From Andrena cerasifolii (taxonomy: Eukaryota > Arthropoda > Insecta > Hymenoptera > Andrenidae): a stretch of DNA of 64,000 bases. The notes under the pieces are model-generated. The model saw only the letters and a program-made list of their open reading frames with translations, had not been told where the DNA came from and searched no databases. Shown one piece after another: positions 42,196-52,800 of this stretch (within the stretch, counting starts at the first letter, position 1; each line of letters opens with the position of its first letter). The stretch lies in the NCBI RefSeq assembly GCF_050908995.1, contig NW_027485008.1:1-64000 (forward strand), read 5' to 3'. Both the position numbers and the translations under genes were made by a program.

Positions 42196-45100
42196 GGGTG
42201 GAGGGAGAGAAAAGGGGAGCGACAGAACAAACGGAAGAAACGAAAAGTTGGAAGATAGCGTTCTGGAACGTAGCGGGGGTGGCAAACAAGGAGGTGGAAT
42301 TTTGGAAGGGGATAGGGGAATGGGAAGTAATAGTGCTTTTGGAGACATGGATAGAAGAGAAGGGATGGGACAGGATTAAGCACAGGCTGCCGACGGGATA
42401 CAGGTGGAAGACGCAGTGGGCAAAGAGAAGGAATAAGAGGGGGAGAGCGATGGGAGGCATAGTGATAGGGGTGAGGGAAGAGATGGAAGTAGGACAGGAA
42501 CGAGATCAGGGAGAAGAAGAAGGAATTTTGGTGGAAAGAATAAAGGCGGGGGAGGAAGAATGGACGGTGGTGGCAGTATACGTGAACGAGGGCATAGAGA
42601 GGAAGCTGGAAAGGATTAGAGGATGGATGGAGGGGCAGAAGGAGGGAGAGAGGACAATAATAGGGGGGGACTTCAATGCGAGGACAGGAACGCTAGGCGG
42701 CAGGATAGAGGGAGGAGAGGAGGAGGAGGAGGGAGGGGGAAGAAAGTCGAAAGATAGGAAGGTAAATAGGGACGGAAGAAGTTTAGTAAAACTAATAGAT
42801 GAGACGGGGTGGGAAATCTTGAACGGGAACATAGAGGGGGACGAAGAGGGGGAATACACGTACACGGGGGGAAGAGGGGCGACGGTGATCGATTATGTGT
42901 TGGGGGACGAGAGGACAAGAATGGGGGTGGAAAGGATGGAGATAGGGGACAGAGTGGAGTCAGATCACTACCCGGTGGTGGTGACGATGAGGGAGGGAGG
43001 AGTGGGGGAGAGAAGAGGAAAAGTGAGGGAAAGAAAGGTAGGAGGAGGGCGGTGGTCGGCAAGGATGAAAGAGGAGTTTAGGAGGGGGATGGAAGGAGTG
43101 GGCATAGAAGGGGAAGGGATACAGGAGGCGGTGAGTAAGATAACAGAAAGGATTAAGGAGGTGATGAGGAAAGGGGAGGAGAAGGGGGGCAAGGAGGAAA
43201 GGCGGAAGGAGGGGTGGTGGGACGGAGAAACCAGGGAAATGAAGAGGCAGGTGAGAAGAGGGCTAAGGAGATGGAGAGGGGGGGAGGGATCGAGGGAAGA
43301 GTACAAAAGGAAAAGGAGAGAGTACAATGAACTGTGCGAGAGGAAAAAAGGGGAAGAGAGGGAGAGGATGATAAGGGAGGTAGCGGAAGCGAAAACGGAA
43401 AACAAAGTATGGGAGATAGTGAACAGGGGAAGGAAAAAAAGGAAGCGGGTGGACGAAAAGATAAAGAGTGAGGAGTGGAAGGAATATTTCATGGGACTGC
43501 TAGGGGGAGTGGAAAACAGGGTAAGGATGGGAGGGGAGGGGAGTAGGAGGAAGGGAGAGGAAGAAGGAATAAGCAAAGAGGAAATAAGAAAGGTATTGAG
43601 GAGACTGAAGGAGGGAAAGGCGATGGGAGGGGACGGGATACCAAACGAAGCATGGAAAGCGGGCGGAGAGAAGGGGGCAGAGGCAGCATGGGAGATCTGC
43701 AGGAGAGTATGGGAGGGAGAAGGATGGCCGCAGGGGTGGAAGGAGGGGTTAATAGCGCCACTGGTGAAGAAGGGAAGGGGGACTGGGGTGCAGGACTACA
43801 GGGGAGTTACGCTGATGCCGACCCTGTATAAGGTGTATGCAGCGGTACTGGGAGAGAGATTGGAACAGGAGGTGGAAGGGAAGGGGATGATCCCGGAAAA
43901 TCAAGCAGGGTTCAGGAGAGGGAGAGGAACAGTGGACCAAATTTACGTGCTAAATCACATGATAGGGAAGCAAACCAGAAGGGGCAAGGGTAAACTGGTA
44001 GCGCTGTTCGTGGACCTGAAGGCTGCGTTCGACACGGTGGACAGGAGTAGATTATGGGAGGCAATGGAGAAGAGAGGGGTAAGGGAGGGGTTGAGGGAGA
44101 GGGTTAAGGAAATATATAGGGAGACAATTAGCAGAGTAAAGGTGGGAGGGGAGATAGGGGAGGGTTTCTGGACGTCGAGAGGGCTAAGGCAAGGGTGCCC
44201 GCTGAGCCCCATACTATTCAACATACTGATAGCGGATGTGGAGGAGGAGTTAAATAAAGGGAATTGGGGAGGGGTGAGAATAGGAGACAGGAGGATATGC
44301 TCCCTCGCATATGCGGATGATCTAGTGTTACTGGCGGGAAAAGAGGAAGAGATGGAGAGTATGATAAGGCGGCTAGAAAGATACATGGAGGGAAAGAACC
44401 TAGAGGTTAATGTGGAAAAGACAAAGGTGGTAAGGTTCAGAAAAGGGGGAGGGAGAGACAGAAAGGTGGAATGGAAATGGAAAGGAAGGGAGATTGAGGA
44501 AGTAAAGGAGTTTAAGTATTTAGGGTATGTATTCAAGAAAAACGGGGGACATGAGGCGCACATACAGGACAGGGTGAAAAAGGCAGGGGTCGTAATGAGA
44601 CAGGTCTGGGGAATTGGAAAAAGGAAATTTGGAAAGGACTGGGGAAGGAGGATGTGGCTGTTCGATGCGCTGGTGTGGACGGTTTTGGGGTACGGGGCGG
44701 AGGTATGGGGGTGGAAGGAGAGGGAGGAGGTAGAGAGGGTACAGGAAAGATTCATAAGATGGTCGTTGGGGGTAGACTGGAGGACGCCAGGATATATGGT
44801 GAGGGAGGAGACAAAGAGGGAAAAGCTGAGGACGTGGGCGGGGGGAAGGGCGTGGAAATACGAGGAGAAGCTGAGCAGGGGAGAGGGAGGGGAGTTGGCC
44901 AGATTATGTCTGAAAGAGGTGAAGGAGAGGGAGAGGGAGGAGGGGAGAGAGTTGTCTAGGTGGGAAATAGAGAGAAAGGAGTTTAGGATGGAGAGAGGAG
45001 GGAGTGAAGGTAACGAAAGGGAAAGGGAAAGAGGGGGGTACGAAGAAATGGAGAAAGAAGACAGCAGGAGACAGGCAGAGGAGAGAAGGGAAAAAATAAG

Positions 45101-45488
45101 GGAGTCCAAATACAACAGATGGTACAGGGAGATAGTAACAAAGGGGATTCCGAAATATCTGGCAGCGGGATGGAGTGAAGGGAGGTACAGGAGGATAGCA
45201 AGATTTAGGCTGGGGAACGAAATGAGGGGGGGGAGGTACTGGGAGAAGGAAGAGGAGAGGAGATGCAGGGTATGCGGGGGGGAAGAAGAGACGTGGGAAC
45301 ACGTTTTAGAGAGATGTGCAAGGGAAGAAGAGGGAGGGGAGAGAGGAATAGGGGAAATGATAAAGGAAATATTGGATGAAGGAGGTAAGGGAGAGGAATG
45401 GATGAAGAGGATAGAGGAAATGAGACGGGAGTGGGAAGGAGGAAACGGGGAGATAGAAGAGGGAAGGAGGGAGGGAGAAAGGAACTAA
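42102..45488 (+). CDS. LINE ORF2: endonuclease and reverse transcriptase
   Basis: The frame from ATG 42102 encodes 1128 residues, uninterrupted. The N-terminal apurinic-type endonuclease spans about residues 50-297: FWNVAG near 54, LLETW near 79-83, GGDFNART near 188-195, VIDYVLGD near 262-269 and SDHYPV near 287-292. Reverse transcriptase covers about 540-815: QAGFRRGRGT near 601-610, FVDLKAAFDTVD near 636-647, GLRQGCPLSPILFN near 694-707, catalytic YADD near 737-740 and FKYLGY near 804-809. A C-terminal Cys-His motif, CRVC with H and C from HVLERC, lies near 1055-1072. No RNase H domain is seen. The protein would nick DNA and prime reverse transcription on the target. It overlaps ORF1 by 94 nt in the -1 frame, and conserved sequence begins only after the slippery site (codons 29-30), so an ORF1-ORF2 fusion by frameshifting is as likely as initiation at 42102. 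Confidence 0.96.
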   Translation: MGSKRGARRRKGQGRGGKERRETGSGRVKKLRVEGEKRGATEQTEETKSWKIAFWNVAGVANKEVEFWKGIGEWEVIVLLETWIEEKGWDRIKHRLPTGYRWKTQWAKRRNKRGRAMGGIVIGVREEMEVGQERDQGEEEGILVERIKAGEEEWTVVAVYVNEGIERKLERIRGWMEGQKEGERTIIGGDFNARTGTLGGRIEGGEEEEEGGGRKSKDRKVNRDGRSLVKLIDETGWEILNGNIEGDEEGEYTYTGGRGATVIDYVLGDERTRMGVERMEIGDRVESDHYPVVVTMREGGVGERRGKVRERKVGGGRWSARMKEEFRRGMEGVGIEGEGIQEAVSKITERIKEVMRKGEEKGGKEERRKEGWWDGETREMKRQVRRGLRRWRGGEGSREEYKRKRREYNELCERKKGEERERMIREVAEAKTENKVWEIVNRGRKKRKRVDEKIKSEEWKEYFMGLLGGVENRVRMGGEGSRRKGEEEGISKEEIRKVLRRLKEGKAMGGDGIPNEAWKAGGEKGAEAAWEICRRVWEGEGWPQGWKEGLIAPLVKKGRGTGVQDYRGVTLMPTLYKVYAAVLGERLEQEVEGKGMIPENQAGFRRGRGTVDQIYVLNHMIGKQTRRGKGKLVALFVDLKAAFDTVDRSRLWEAMEKRGVREGLRERVKEIYRETISRVKVGGEIGEGFWTSRGLRQGCPLSPILFNILIADVEEELNKGNWGGVRIGDRRICSLAYADDLVLLAGKEEEMESMIRRLERYMEGKNLEVNVEKTKVVRFRKGGGRDRKVEWKWKGREIEEVKEFKYLGYVFKKNGGHEAHIQDRVKKAGVVMRQVWGIGKRKFGKDWGRRMWLFDALVWTVLGYGAEVWGWKEREEVERVQERFIRWSLGVDWRTPGYMVREETKREKLRTWAGGRAWKYEEKLSRGEGGELARLCLKEVKEREREEGRELSRWEIERKEFRMERGGSEGNERERERGGYEEMEKEDSRRQAEERREKIRESKYNRWYREIVTKGIPKYLAAGWSEGRYRRIARFRLGNEMRGGRYWEKEEERRCRVCGGEEETWEHVLERCAREEEGGERGIGEMIKEILDEGGKGEEWMKRIEEMRREWEGGNGEIEEGRREGERN
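42186..42192 (+). promoter_or_regulatory. Candidate -1 frameshift heptamer A AAA AAC
   Basis: In the ORF1 frame the last codons are TCA AAA AAC TAA, so the heptamer A AAA AAC is in the canonical X XXY YYZ phase directly before the stop. Slipping back one base gives AAA AAA CTA AGG in the ORF2 frame, which stays open to 45488. Downstream are G-runs at 42196-42198, 42200-42201, 42203-42205 and 42214-42217 that could form a two-tier G-quadruplex; the spacer is only about 3 nt, shorter than usual. The phase is seen directly; function is inferred. Confidence 0.6.
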
Positions 45489-45802
45489 TGAATGAAAGGA
45501 GGAATGGAATGAAAGAAAGGAAATGGAGGTCGAAGGCGGAGGAAAGGGGAGGAGAAGAGAGAGGAAAAGGCGTAGTCTTAAGGGTAGAAAACGGAAGGCG
45601 AGAGATAAAGGGGAATAGTATAAGAGCGTGGATAGAGGGGGAGGGCGGCGAGCGGGAGAGCGGAGAGGGAGAGCGAGCGAGGCGAGTGCGATGGAAGTAG
45701 GATAAGGACTTAGGATAAGGATAGGATAAGATTAGGTTAAGGAAAATGTAAAGGAGACATGTAACCCTGAGGGGAAGCAATAAATCACACATACATACAT
45801 AC
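45489..45802 (+). other. LINE 3' UTR with AATAAA and CATA-repeat tail
   Basis: The region has no open frame of note. It contains a short direct-repeat patch at about 45698-45742 built on AGGATAAGG / TTAGG-like words, a polyadenylation-type hexamer AATAAA at 45779-45784, and a terminal microsatellite (CATA)3C at 45790-45802. It ends with this tetranucleotide repeat instead of poly(A); microsatellite tails are known from several LINE clades. The tail abuts the second target-site duplication directly. Confidence 0.85.
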
Positions 45803-45818
45803 AAATAGAGAAAAGTAG
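45803..45818. repeat. Target-site duplication, LINE 3' side
   Basis: AAATAGAGAAAAGTAG, identical to 40604-40619. The satellite resumes directly with GTAAATAAATTAGAG, the same bases that follow the single empty site at 49884-49899. Confidence 0.95.
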
Positions 45819-47319
45819 GTAAATAAATTAGAGAAAACTATAGGCAAATAAATAGAGAAAAATATGTAATGAAGTAGAGAAAACAAAGGAGGTAAATAAA
45901 TAGAGAAAATAGGTAAATAAATTACAGAAAAAATGTGTAAATAAATTAGACGAAAAAATACGTAAATAACTTGAGAAAAAATAGGTAAATAAATAGAGAA
46001 AACAAAGGAGGTAAATAAATAGAGAAAAATAGGTAAGTAAATAGAGAAAAATAGGTAAATAAATAGAGAAAAATAGGTAAATAAATTAGAGGAAAAAATA
46101 GGTAAATAAACAGAGAAAAAATAGGTAAATATATAAGAGAGAAAGGCAGGTAAATTACTAGAGAAAAAATAGGTAAGTATATAGAGAAAACAAAAGAGGT
46201 AAACAAATAGAGAAAAATAGGTAAATAAATAGGGAACAAATACGTAATGAAGTAGAGAAAACAAAGGAGGTAAATAAATAGAGAAGATAGGTAAATACAT
46301 GAGAGATAAAAATAGGTAAATAAATAGAGAAGAGAAAAGAGGTAAATAAATAGAGAAAATGGACAAATAAATAGAGAAAAATATAGGTAAATAAATAGAG
46401 AAAAATAGGTAAATAAATTAGAGGAAAAATGTGTAAATAAATTAGAGAAAAAAATACGTAATTAACTAGAGAAAAAATAGGTAAATAAATAGAGAAAACA
46501 AAAGAGGTAAATAAATAGAGAAAAAATACTTAAATAAATAGAGAAAAAATAGGTAAATAAATTAGAGAAAAATATAGGCAAATAAATTTGAAAAATAGGT
46601 AAGTAAATACAGAAAACAAAAGAGGTAAACAAATAGAGAAAAATAGGTAAATAAATAGAGATAAAATAGGTAAATAAATTAGAGAAAAATAAAGGCAAAT
46701 AAATAGAGAAAAATAGGTAATAAAGTAGAGAAAACAAAGGAGGTAAATAAATAGAGAAAATAGGTAAATAAATTACAGAAAAAATGTGTAAATAAATTAG
46801 AGGAAAAAATACGTAAATAACTAGAGAAAAAATAGGTAAATAAATAGAGAAAACAAAGGAGGTAAATAAATAGAGAAAAATAGGTAAGTAAATAGAGAAA
46901 AGCAGGTAAATTACTAGAGAAAAAATAGGTAAGTATATAGAGAAAACAAAAGAGGTAAACAAATAGAGAAAAATAGGTAAATAAACTAGAGAAAAAATAG
47001 GCGTATAAATAGAGAAAAATAGCTAAATAAATCAAAGAAAAAAAGGTAAATAGAATAAATACGTAAATAAATTAGAGGAAAAAATAGGTAAATAAACAGA
47101 GTAAAAATAGGAAAATAAATGGGAGAGAAAAATAGGTAAATTACTAGAGAAAAAATAGGTAAGTAAATAGGGAAAACAAAAGAGGTAAACAAATAGAGAA
47201 AAATAGGTAAATAAATAGAGAAAAAATAGGTAAATAAATTAGAGAAAAATATAGGCAAATAAATAGAGAAAAATAGGTAATGAAGTAGAGAAAACAAAGC
47301 AGGTAAATAAATAGAGAAA

Positions 47320-49899
47320 ATAGGTAAATAAATTACAGAAAAAATGTGTAAATAAATTAGAGGAAGAAATACGTAAATAACTAGAGAAAAATAGGTAAAT
47401 AATAGAGAAAAAAGTAGGTAAATAAATAGGGAACAAATACGTAATGAAGTAGAGAAAACAAAGGAGGTAAATAAATAGAGAAAATAGGTAAATACATGAG
47501 AGATAAAAATAGGTAAATAAATAGAGAAAAGAAAAGAGGTAAATAAATAGAGAAAATGGGCAAATAAATAGAGAAAAATATAGGTAAATAAATAGAGAAA
47601 AATAGGTAAATAAATTAGAGGAAAAATGTGTAAATAAATTAGAGAAAAAAATACGTAATTAACTAGAGAAAAAATAGGTAAATAAATAGAGAAAACAAAA
47701 GAGGTAAATAAATAGAGAAAAAATACTTAAATGAATAGAGAAAAAATAGGTAAATAAATTAGAGAAAAATATAGGCAAATAAATTTGAAAAATAGGTAAG
47801 TAAATACAGAAAACAAAAGAGGTAAACAAATAGAGAAAAATAGGTAACTAAATAGAGAAAATATAGGTAAATAAATTAGAGAAAAATATAGGCAAATAAA
47901 TAGAGAAAAATAGTTAATGAAGTAGAGAAAACAAAGCAGGTAAATAAATAGAGAAAATAGGTAAATAAATTACAGAAAAAATGTGTAAATAAATTAGAGG
48001 AAGAAATACGTAAATAACTAGAGAAAAATAGGTAAATAAATAGAGAAAACAAAGGAGGTAAATAAATAGAGAAAACAAAGGAGGTAAATAAGTAGAGAAA
48101 AATATATGTAAATATATAGAGAAAAATAGGTAAATAATAGAGAAAAAAGTAGGTAAATAAATAGGGAACAAATACGTAATGAAGTAGAGAAAACAAAGGA
48201 GGTGAATAAATAGAGAAAATAGGTAAATACATGAGAGATAAACATAGTTAAATAAATAGAGAAAAGAAAAGAGGTAAATAAATAGAGAAAATGGGCATAT
48301 AAATAGAGAAAAATATAGGTAAATAAATAGAGAAAAATAGGTAAATAAATTAGAGGAAAAATGTGTAAATAAATTAGAGAAAAAAATACGTAATTAACTA
48401 GAGAAAAAATAGGTAAATAAATAGAGAAAACAAAAGAGGTAAATAAATAGAGAAAAAATACTTAAATAAATAGAGAAAAAATAGGTAAATAAATTAGAGA
48501 AAAATATAGGCAAATAAATTTGAAAAATAGGTAAGTAAATACAGAAAACAAAAGAGGTAAACAAATAGAGAAAAATAGGTAAATAAATAGAGAAAAAATA
48601 GGTAAATAAATTAGAGAAAAATATAGGCAAATAAATAGAGAAAAATAGGTAATAAAGTAGAGAAAACAAAGGAGGTAAATAAATAGAGAAAATAGGTAAA
48701 TAAATTACAGAAAAAATGTGTAAATAAATTAGAGGAAAAAATACGTAAATAACTAGAGAAAAAATAGGTAAATAAATAGAGAAAACAAAGGAGGTAAATA
48801 AATAGAGAAAAATAGGTAAGTAAATAGAGAAAAATAGGTAAATAAATAGAGAAAAATAGGTAAATAAATTAGAGGAAAAAATAGGTAAATAAACAGAGAA
48901 AAAATAGGTAAATATAAAAGAGAGAAAAGCAGGTAAATTACTAGAGAAAAAATAGGTAAGTAAATAGGGAAAACAAAAGAGGTAAACAAATAGAGAAAAA
49001 TAGGTAAATAAATAGAGAAAAAATAGGTAAATAAATTAGAGAAAAATATAGGCAAATAAATAGAGAAAAATAGGTAATGAAGTAGAGAAAACAAAGCAGG
49101 TAAATAAATAGAGAAAATAGGTAAATAAATTACAGAAAAAATGTGTAAATAAATTAGAGGAAGAAATACGTAAATAACTAGAGAAAAATAGGTAAATAAT
49201 AGAGAAAAAAGTAGGTAAATAAATAGGGAACAAATACGTAATGAAGTAGAGAAAACAAAGGAGGTAAATAAATAGAGAAAATAGGTAAATACATGAGAGA
49301 TAAAAATAGGTAAATAAATAGAGAAAAGAAAAGAGGTAAATAAATAGAGAAAATGGGCAAATAAATAGAGAAAAATATAGGTAAATAAATAGAGAAAAAT
49401 AGGTAAATAAATTAGAGGAAAAATGTGTAAATAAATTAGAGAAAAAAATACGTAATTAACTAGAGAAAAAATAGGTAAATAAATAGAGAAAACAAAAGAG
49501 GTAAATAAATAGAGAAAAAATACTTAAATAAATAGAGAAAAAATAGGTAAATAAATTAGAGAAAAATATAGGCAAATAAATTTGAAAAATAGGTAAGTAG
49601 ATACAGAAAACAAAAGAGGTAAACAAATAGAGAGAAATAGGTAAATAAATAGAGAAAAAATAGGTAAATAAATTAGAGAAAAATATAGGCAAATAAATAG
49701 AGAAAAATAGGTAATAAAGTAGAGAAAACAAAGGAGGTAAATAAATAGAGAAAATAGGTAAATAAATTACAGAAAAAATGTGTAAATAAATTAGAGGAAA
49801 AAATACGTAAATAACTAGAGAAAAAATAGGTAAATAAATAGAGAAAACAAAAGAGGTAAATAAATAGAGAAAAATAGGTAAATAAATAGAGAAAAGTAG
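47320..49899. repeat. Sister of the module next to the LINE, with the empty insertion site
   Basis: Landmarks at 38101, 38596, 39473 and 39898 recur here at a constant offset of 9280 bp (47381, 47876, 48753, 49178). The match runs to the exact LINE insertion point: 49884-49899 holds the 16-bp target once, with the left neighbour of the 5' flank and the right neighbour of the 3' flank. After 49899 the sequence tracks the 3' flank of the LINE (offset about 4081 bp), including the rare variant GAGAAAACTATAGGC. Confidence 0.85.
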
Positions 49900-52800
49900 G
49901 TAAATAAATTAGAGAAAACTATAGGCAAATAAATAGAGAAAAATATGTAATGAAGTAGAGAAAACAAAGGAGGTAAATAAATAGAGAAAATAGGTAAATA
50001 AATTACAGAAAAAATGTGTAAATAAATTAGACGAAAAAATACGTAAATAACTTGAGAAAAAATAGGTAAATAAATAGAGAAAACAAAGGAGGTAAATAAA
50101 TAGAGAAAAATAGGTAAGTAAATAGAGAAAAATAGGTAAATAAATAGAGAAAAATAGGTAAATAAATTAGAGGAAAAAATAGGTAAATAAACAGAGAAAA
50201 AATAGGTAAATATATAAGAGAGAAAGGCAGGTAAATTACTAGAGAAAAAATAGGTAAGTATATAGAGAAAACAAAAGAGGTAAACAAATAGAGAAAAATA
50301 GGTAAATAAATAGAGAAAACAAAAGAGGTAAATAAATAGAGAAAAAATAGGTAAATAAACAGAGTAAAAATAGGAAAATAAATGGGAGAGAAAAATAGGT
50401 AAATTACTAGAGAAAAAATACGTAAGTAAATAGGGAAAACAAAAGAGGTAAACAAATAGAGAAAAATAGGTAAATAAATAGAGAAAAAATAGGTAAATAA
50501 ATTAGAGAAAAATATAGGCAAATAAATAGAGAAAAATAGGTAATGAAGTAGAGAAAACAAAGCAGGTAAATAAATAGAGAAAATAGGTAAATAAATTACA
50601 GAAAAAATGTGTAAATAAATTAGAGGAAGAAATACGTAAATAACTAGAGAAAAATAGGTAAATAATAGAGAAAAAAGTAGGTAAATAAATAGGGAACAAA
50701 TACGTAATGAAGTAGAGAAAACAAAGGAGGTAAATAAATAGAGAAGATAGGTAAATACATGAGAGATAAAAATAGGTAAATAAATAGAGAAGAGAAAAGA
50801 GGTAAATAAATAGAGAAAATGGACAAATAAATAGAGAAAAATATAGGTAAATAAATAGAGAAAAATAGGTAAATAAATTAGAGGAAAAATGTGTAAATAA
50901 ATTAGAGAAAAAAATACGTAATTAACTAGAGAAAAAATAGGTAAATAAATAGAGAAAACAAAAGAGGTAAATAAATAGAGAAAAAATACTTAAATAAATA
51001 GAGAAAAAATAGGTAAATAAATTAGAGAAAAATATAGGCAAATAAATTTGAAAAATAGGTAAGTAAATACAGAAAACAAAAGAGGTAAACAAATAGAGAA
51101 AAATAGGTAAATAAATAGAGATAAAATAGGTAAATAAATTAGAGAAAAATAAAGGCAAATAAATAGAGAAAAATAGGTAATAAAGTAGAGAAAACAAAGG
51201 AGGTAAATAAATAGAGAAAATAGGTAAATAAATTACAGAAAAAATGTGTAAATAAATTAGAGGAAAAAATACGTAAATAACTAGAGAAAAAATAGGTAAA
51301 TAAATAGAGAAAACAAAGGAGGTAAATAAATAGAGAAAAATAGGTAAGTAAATAGAGAAAAGCAGGTAAATTACTAGAGAAAAAATAGGTAAGTATATAG
51401 AGAAAACAAAAGAGGTAAACAAATAGAGAAAAATAGGTAAATAAATAGAGAAAACAAAAGAGGTAAATAAATAGAGAAAAAATAGGTAAATAAACTAGAG
51501 AAAAAATAGGCGTATAAATAGAGAAAAATAGCTAAATAAATCAAAGAAAAAAAGGTAAATAGAATAAATACGTAAATAAATTAGAGGAAAAAAATAGGTA
51601 AATAAACAGAGTAAAAATAGGAAAATAAATGGGATAGAAAAATAGGTAAATTACTAGAGAAAAAATAGGTAAGTAAATAGGGAAAACAAAAGAGGTAAAC
51701 AAATAGAGAAAAATAGGTAAATAAATAGAGAAAAAATAGGTAAATAAATTAGAGAAAAATATAGGCAAATAAATAGAGAAAAATAGGTAATGAAGTAGAG
51801 AAAACAAAGCAGGTAAATAAATAGAGAAAATAGGTAAATAAATTACAGAAAAAATGTGTAAATAAATTAGAGGAAGAAATACGTAAATAACTAGAGAAAA
51901 ATAGGTAAATAATAGAGAAAAAAGTAGGTAAATAAATAGGGAACAAATACGTAATGAAGTAGAGAAAACAAAGGAGGTAAATAAATAGAGAAAATAGGTA
52001 AATACATGAGAGATAAAAATAGGTAAATAAATAGAGAAAAGAAAAGAGGTAAATAAATAGAGAAAATGGGCAAATAAATAGAGAAAAATATAGGTAAATA
52101 AATAGAGAAAAATAGGTAAATAAATTAGAGGAAAAATGTGTAAATAAATTAGAGAAAAAAATACGTAATTAACTGGAGAAAAAATAGGTAAATAAATAGA
52201 GAAAACAAACGAGGTAAATAAATAGAGAAAAAATACTTAAATAAATAGAGAAAAAATAGGTAAATAAATTAGAGAAAAATATAGGCAAATAAATTTGAAA
52301 AATAGGTAAGTAAATACAGAAAACAAAAGAGGTAAACAAATAGAGAAAAATAGGTAAATAAATAGAGAAAAAATAGGTAAATAAATTAGAGAAAAATATA
52401 GGCAAATAAATAGAGAAAAATAGGTAATAAAGTAAAGAAAACAAAGGAGGTAAATAAATAGAGAAAAATAGGTAAATAAATTACAGAAAAAATGTGTAAA
52501 TAAATTAGAGGAAAAAATACGTAAATAACTAGAGAAAAAATAGGTAAATAAATAGAGAAAACAAAGGAGGTAAATAAATAGAGAAAAATATAGGTAAATA
52601 TATAGAGAAAAATAGGTAAATAAATTAAAGGAAAAATAGGTAAATAAACAGAGAAAAAATAGGTAAATATATAAGAGAGAAAAACAGGTAAATTACTAGA
52701 GAAATAATAGGTAAGTATATAGAGAAAACAAAAGAGGTAAGCAAATAGAGAAAAATAGGTAAATAAATAGAGAAAACAAAAGAGGTAAATAAATAGAGAA

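Larger units (their letters stand above)
40620..45802 (+). mobile_element. Full-length non-LTR retrotransposon (LINE), 5183 bp
   Basis: A complete element sits within satellite DNA. It has a 5' UTR (40620-40998), ORF1 (40999-42195), ORF2 (42102-45488), a 3' UTR with AATAAA, and a short CATA-repeat tail. Perfect 16-bp target-site duplications flank it, and both frames are open, so this is a young and possibly autonomous copy. It encodes an apurinic-type endonuclease and a reverse transcriptase without a recognisable RNase H domain. The clade was not settled: the YADD catalytic box and the RT motif GLRQGCPLSP fit several endonuclease-bearing LINE clades of arthropods. The sense strand is strikingly rich in purines, so both proteins are loaded with Arg, Lys, Glu and Gly. 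Confidence 0.95.

Noticed and set aside
45200..45488. An RNase H domain at the ORF2 C-terminus
   Set aside because: After the Cys-His motif only a charged ~55-residue tail remains; no acidic triad context is seen.
45698..45742. Interstitial telomere repeat
   Set aside because: Only a few imperfect TTAGG-like words occur, inside the LINE 3' UTR, with no regular pentamer array.
40693..45804. Long minus-strand frames opposite ORF1 and ORF2 of the LINE
   Set aside because: They are Ser/Pro/Leu/Phe-rich complements of the purine-rich coding strand, with no domain; the plus strand has clear catalytic motifs.
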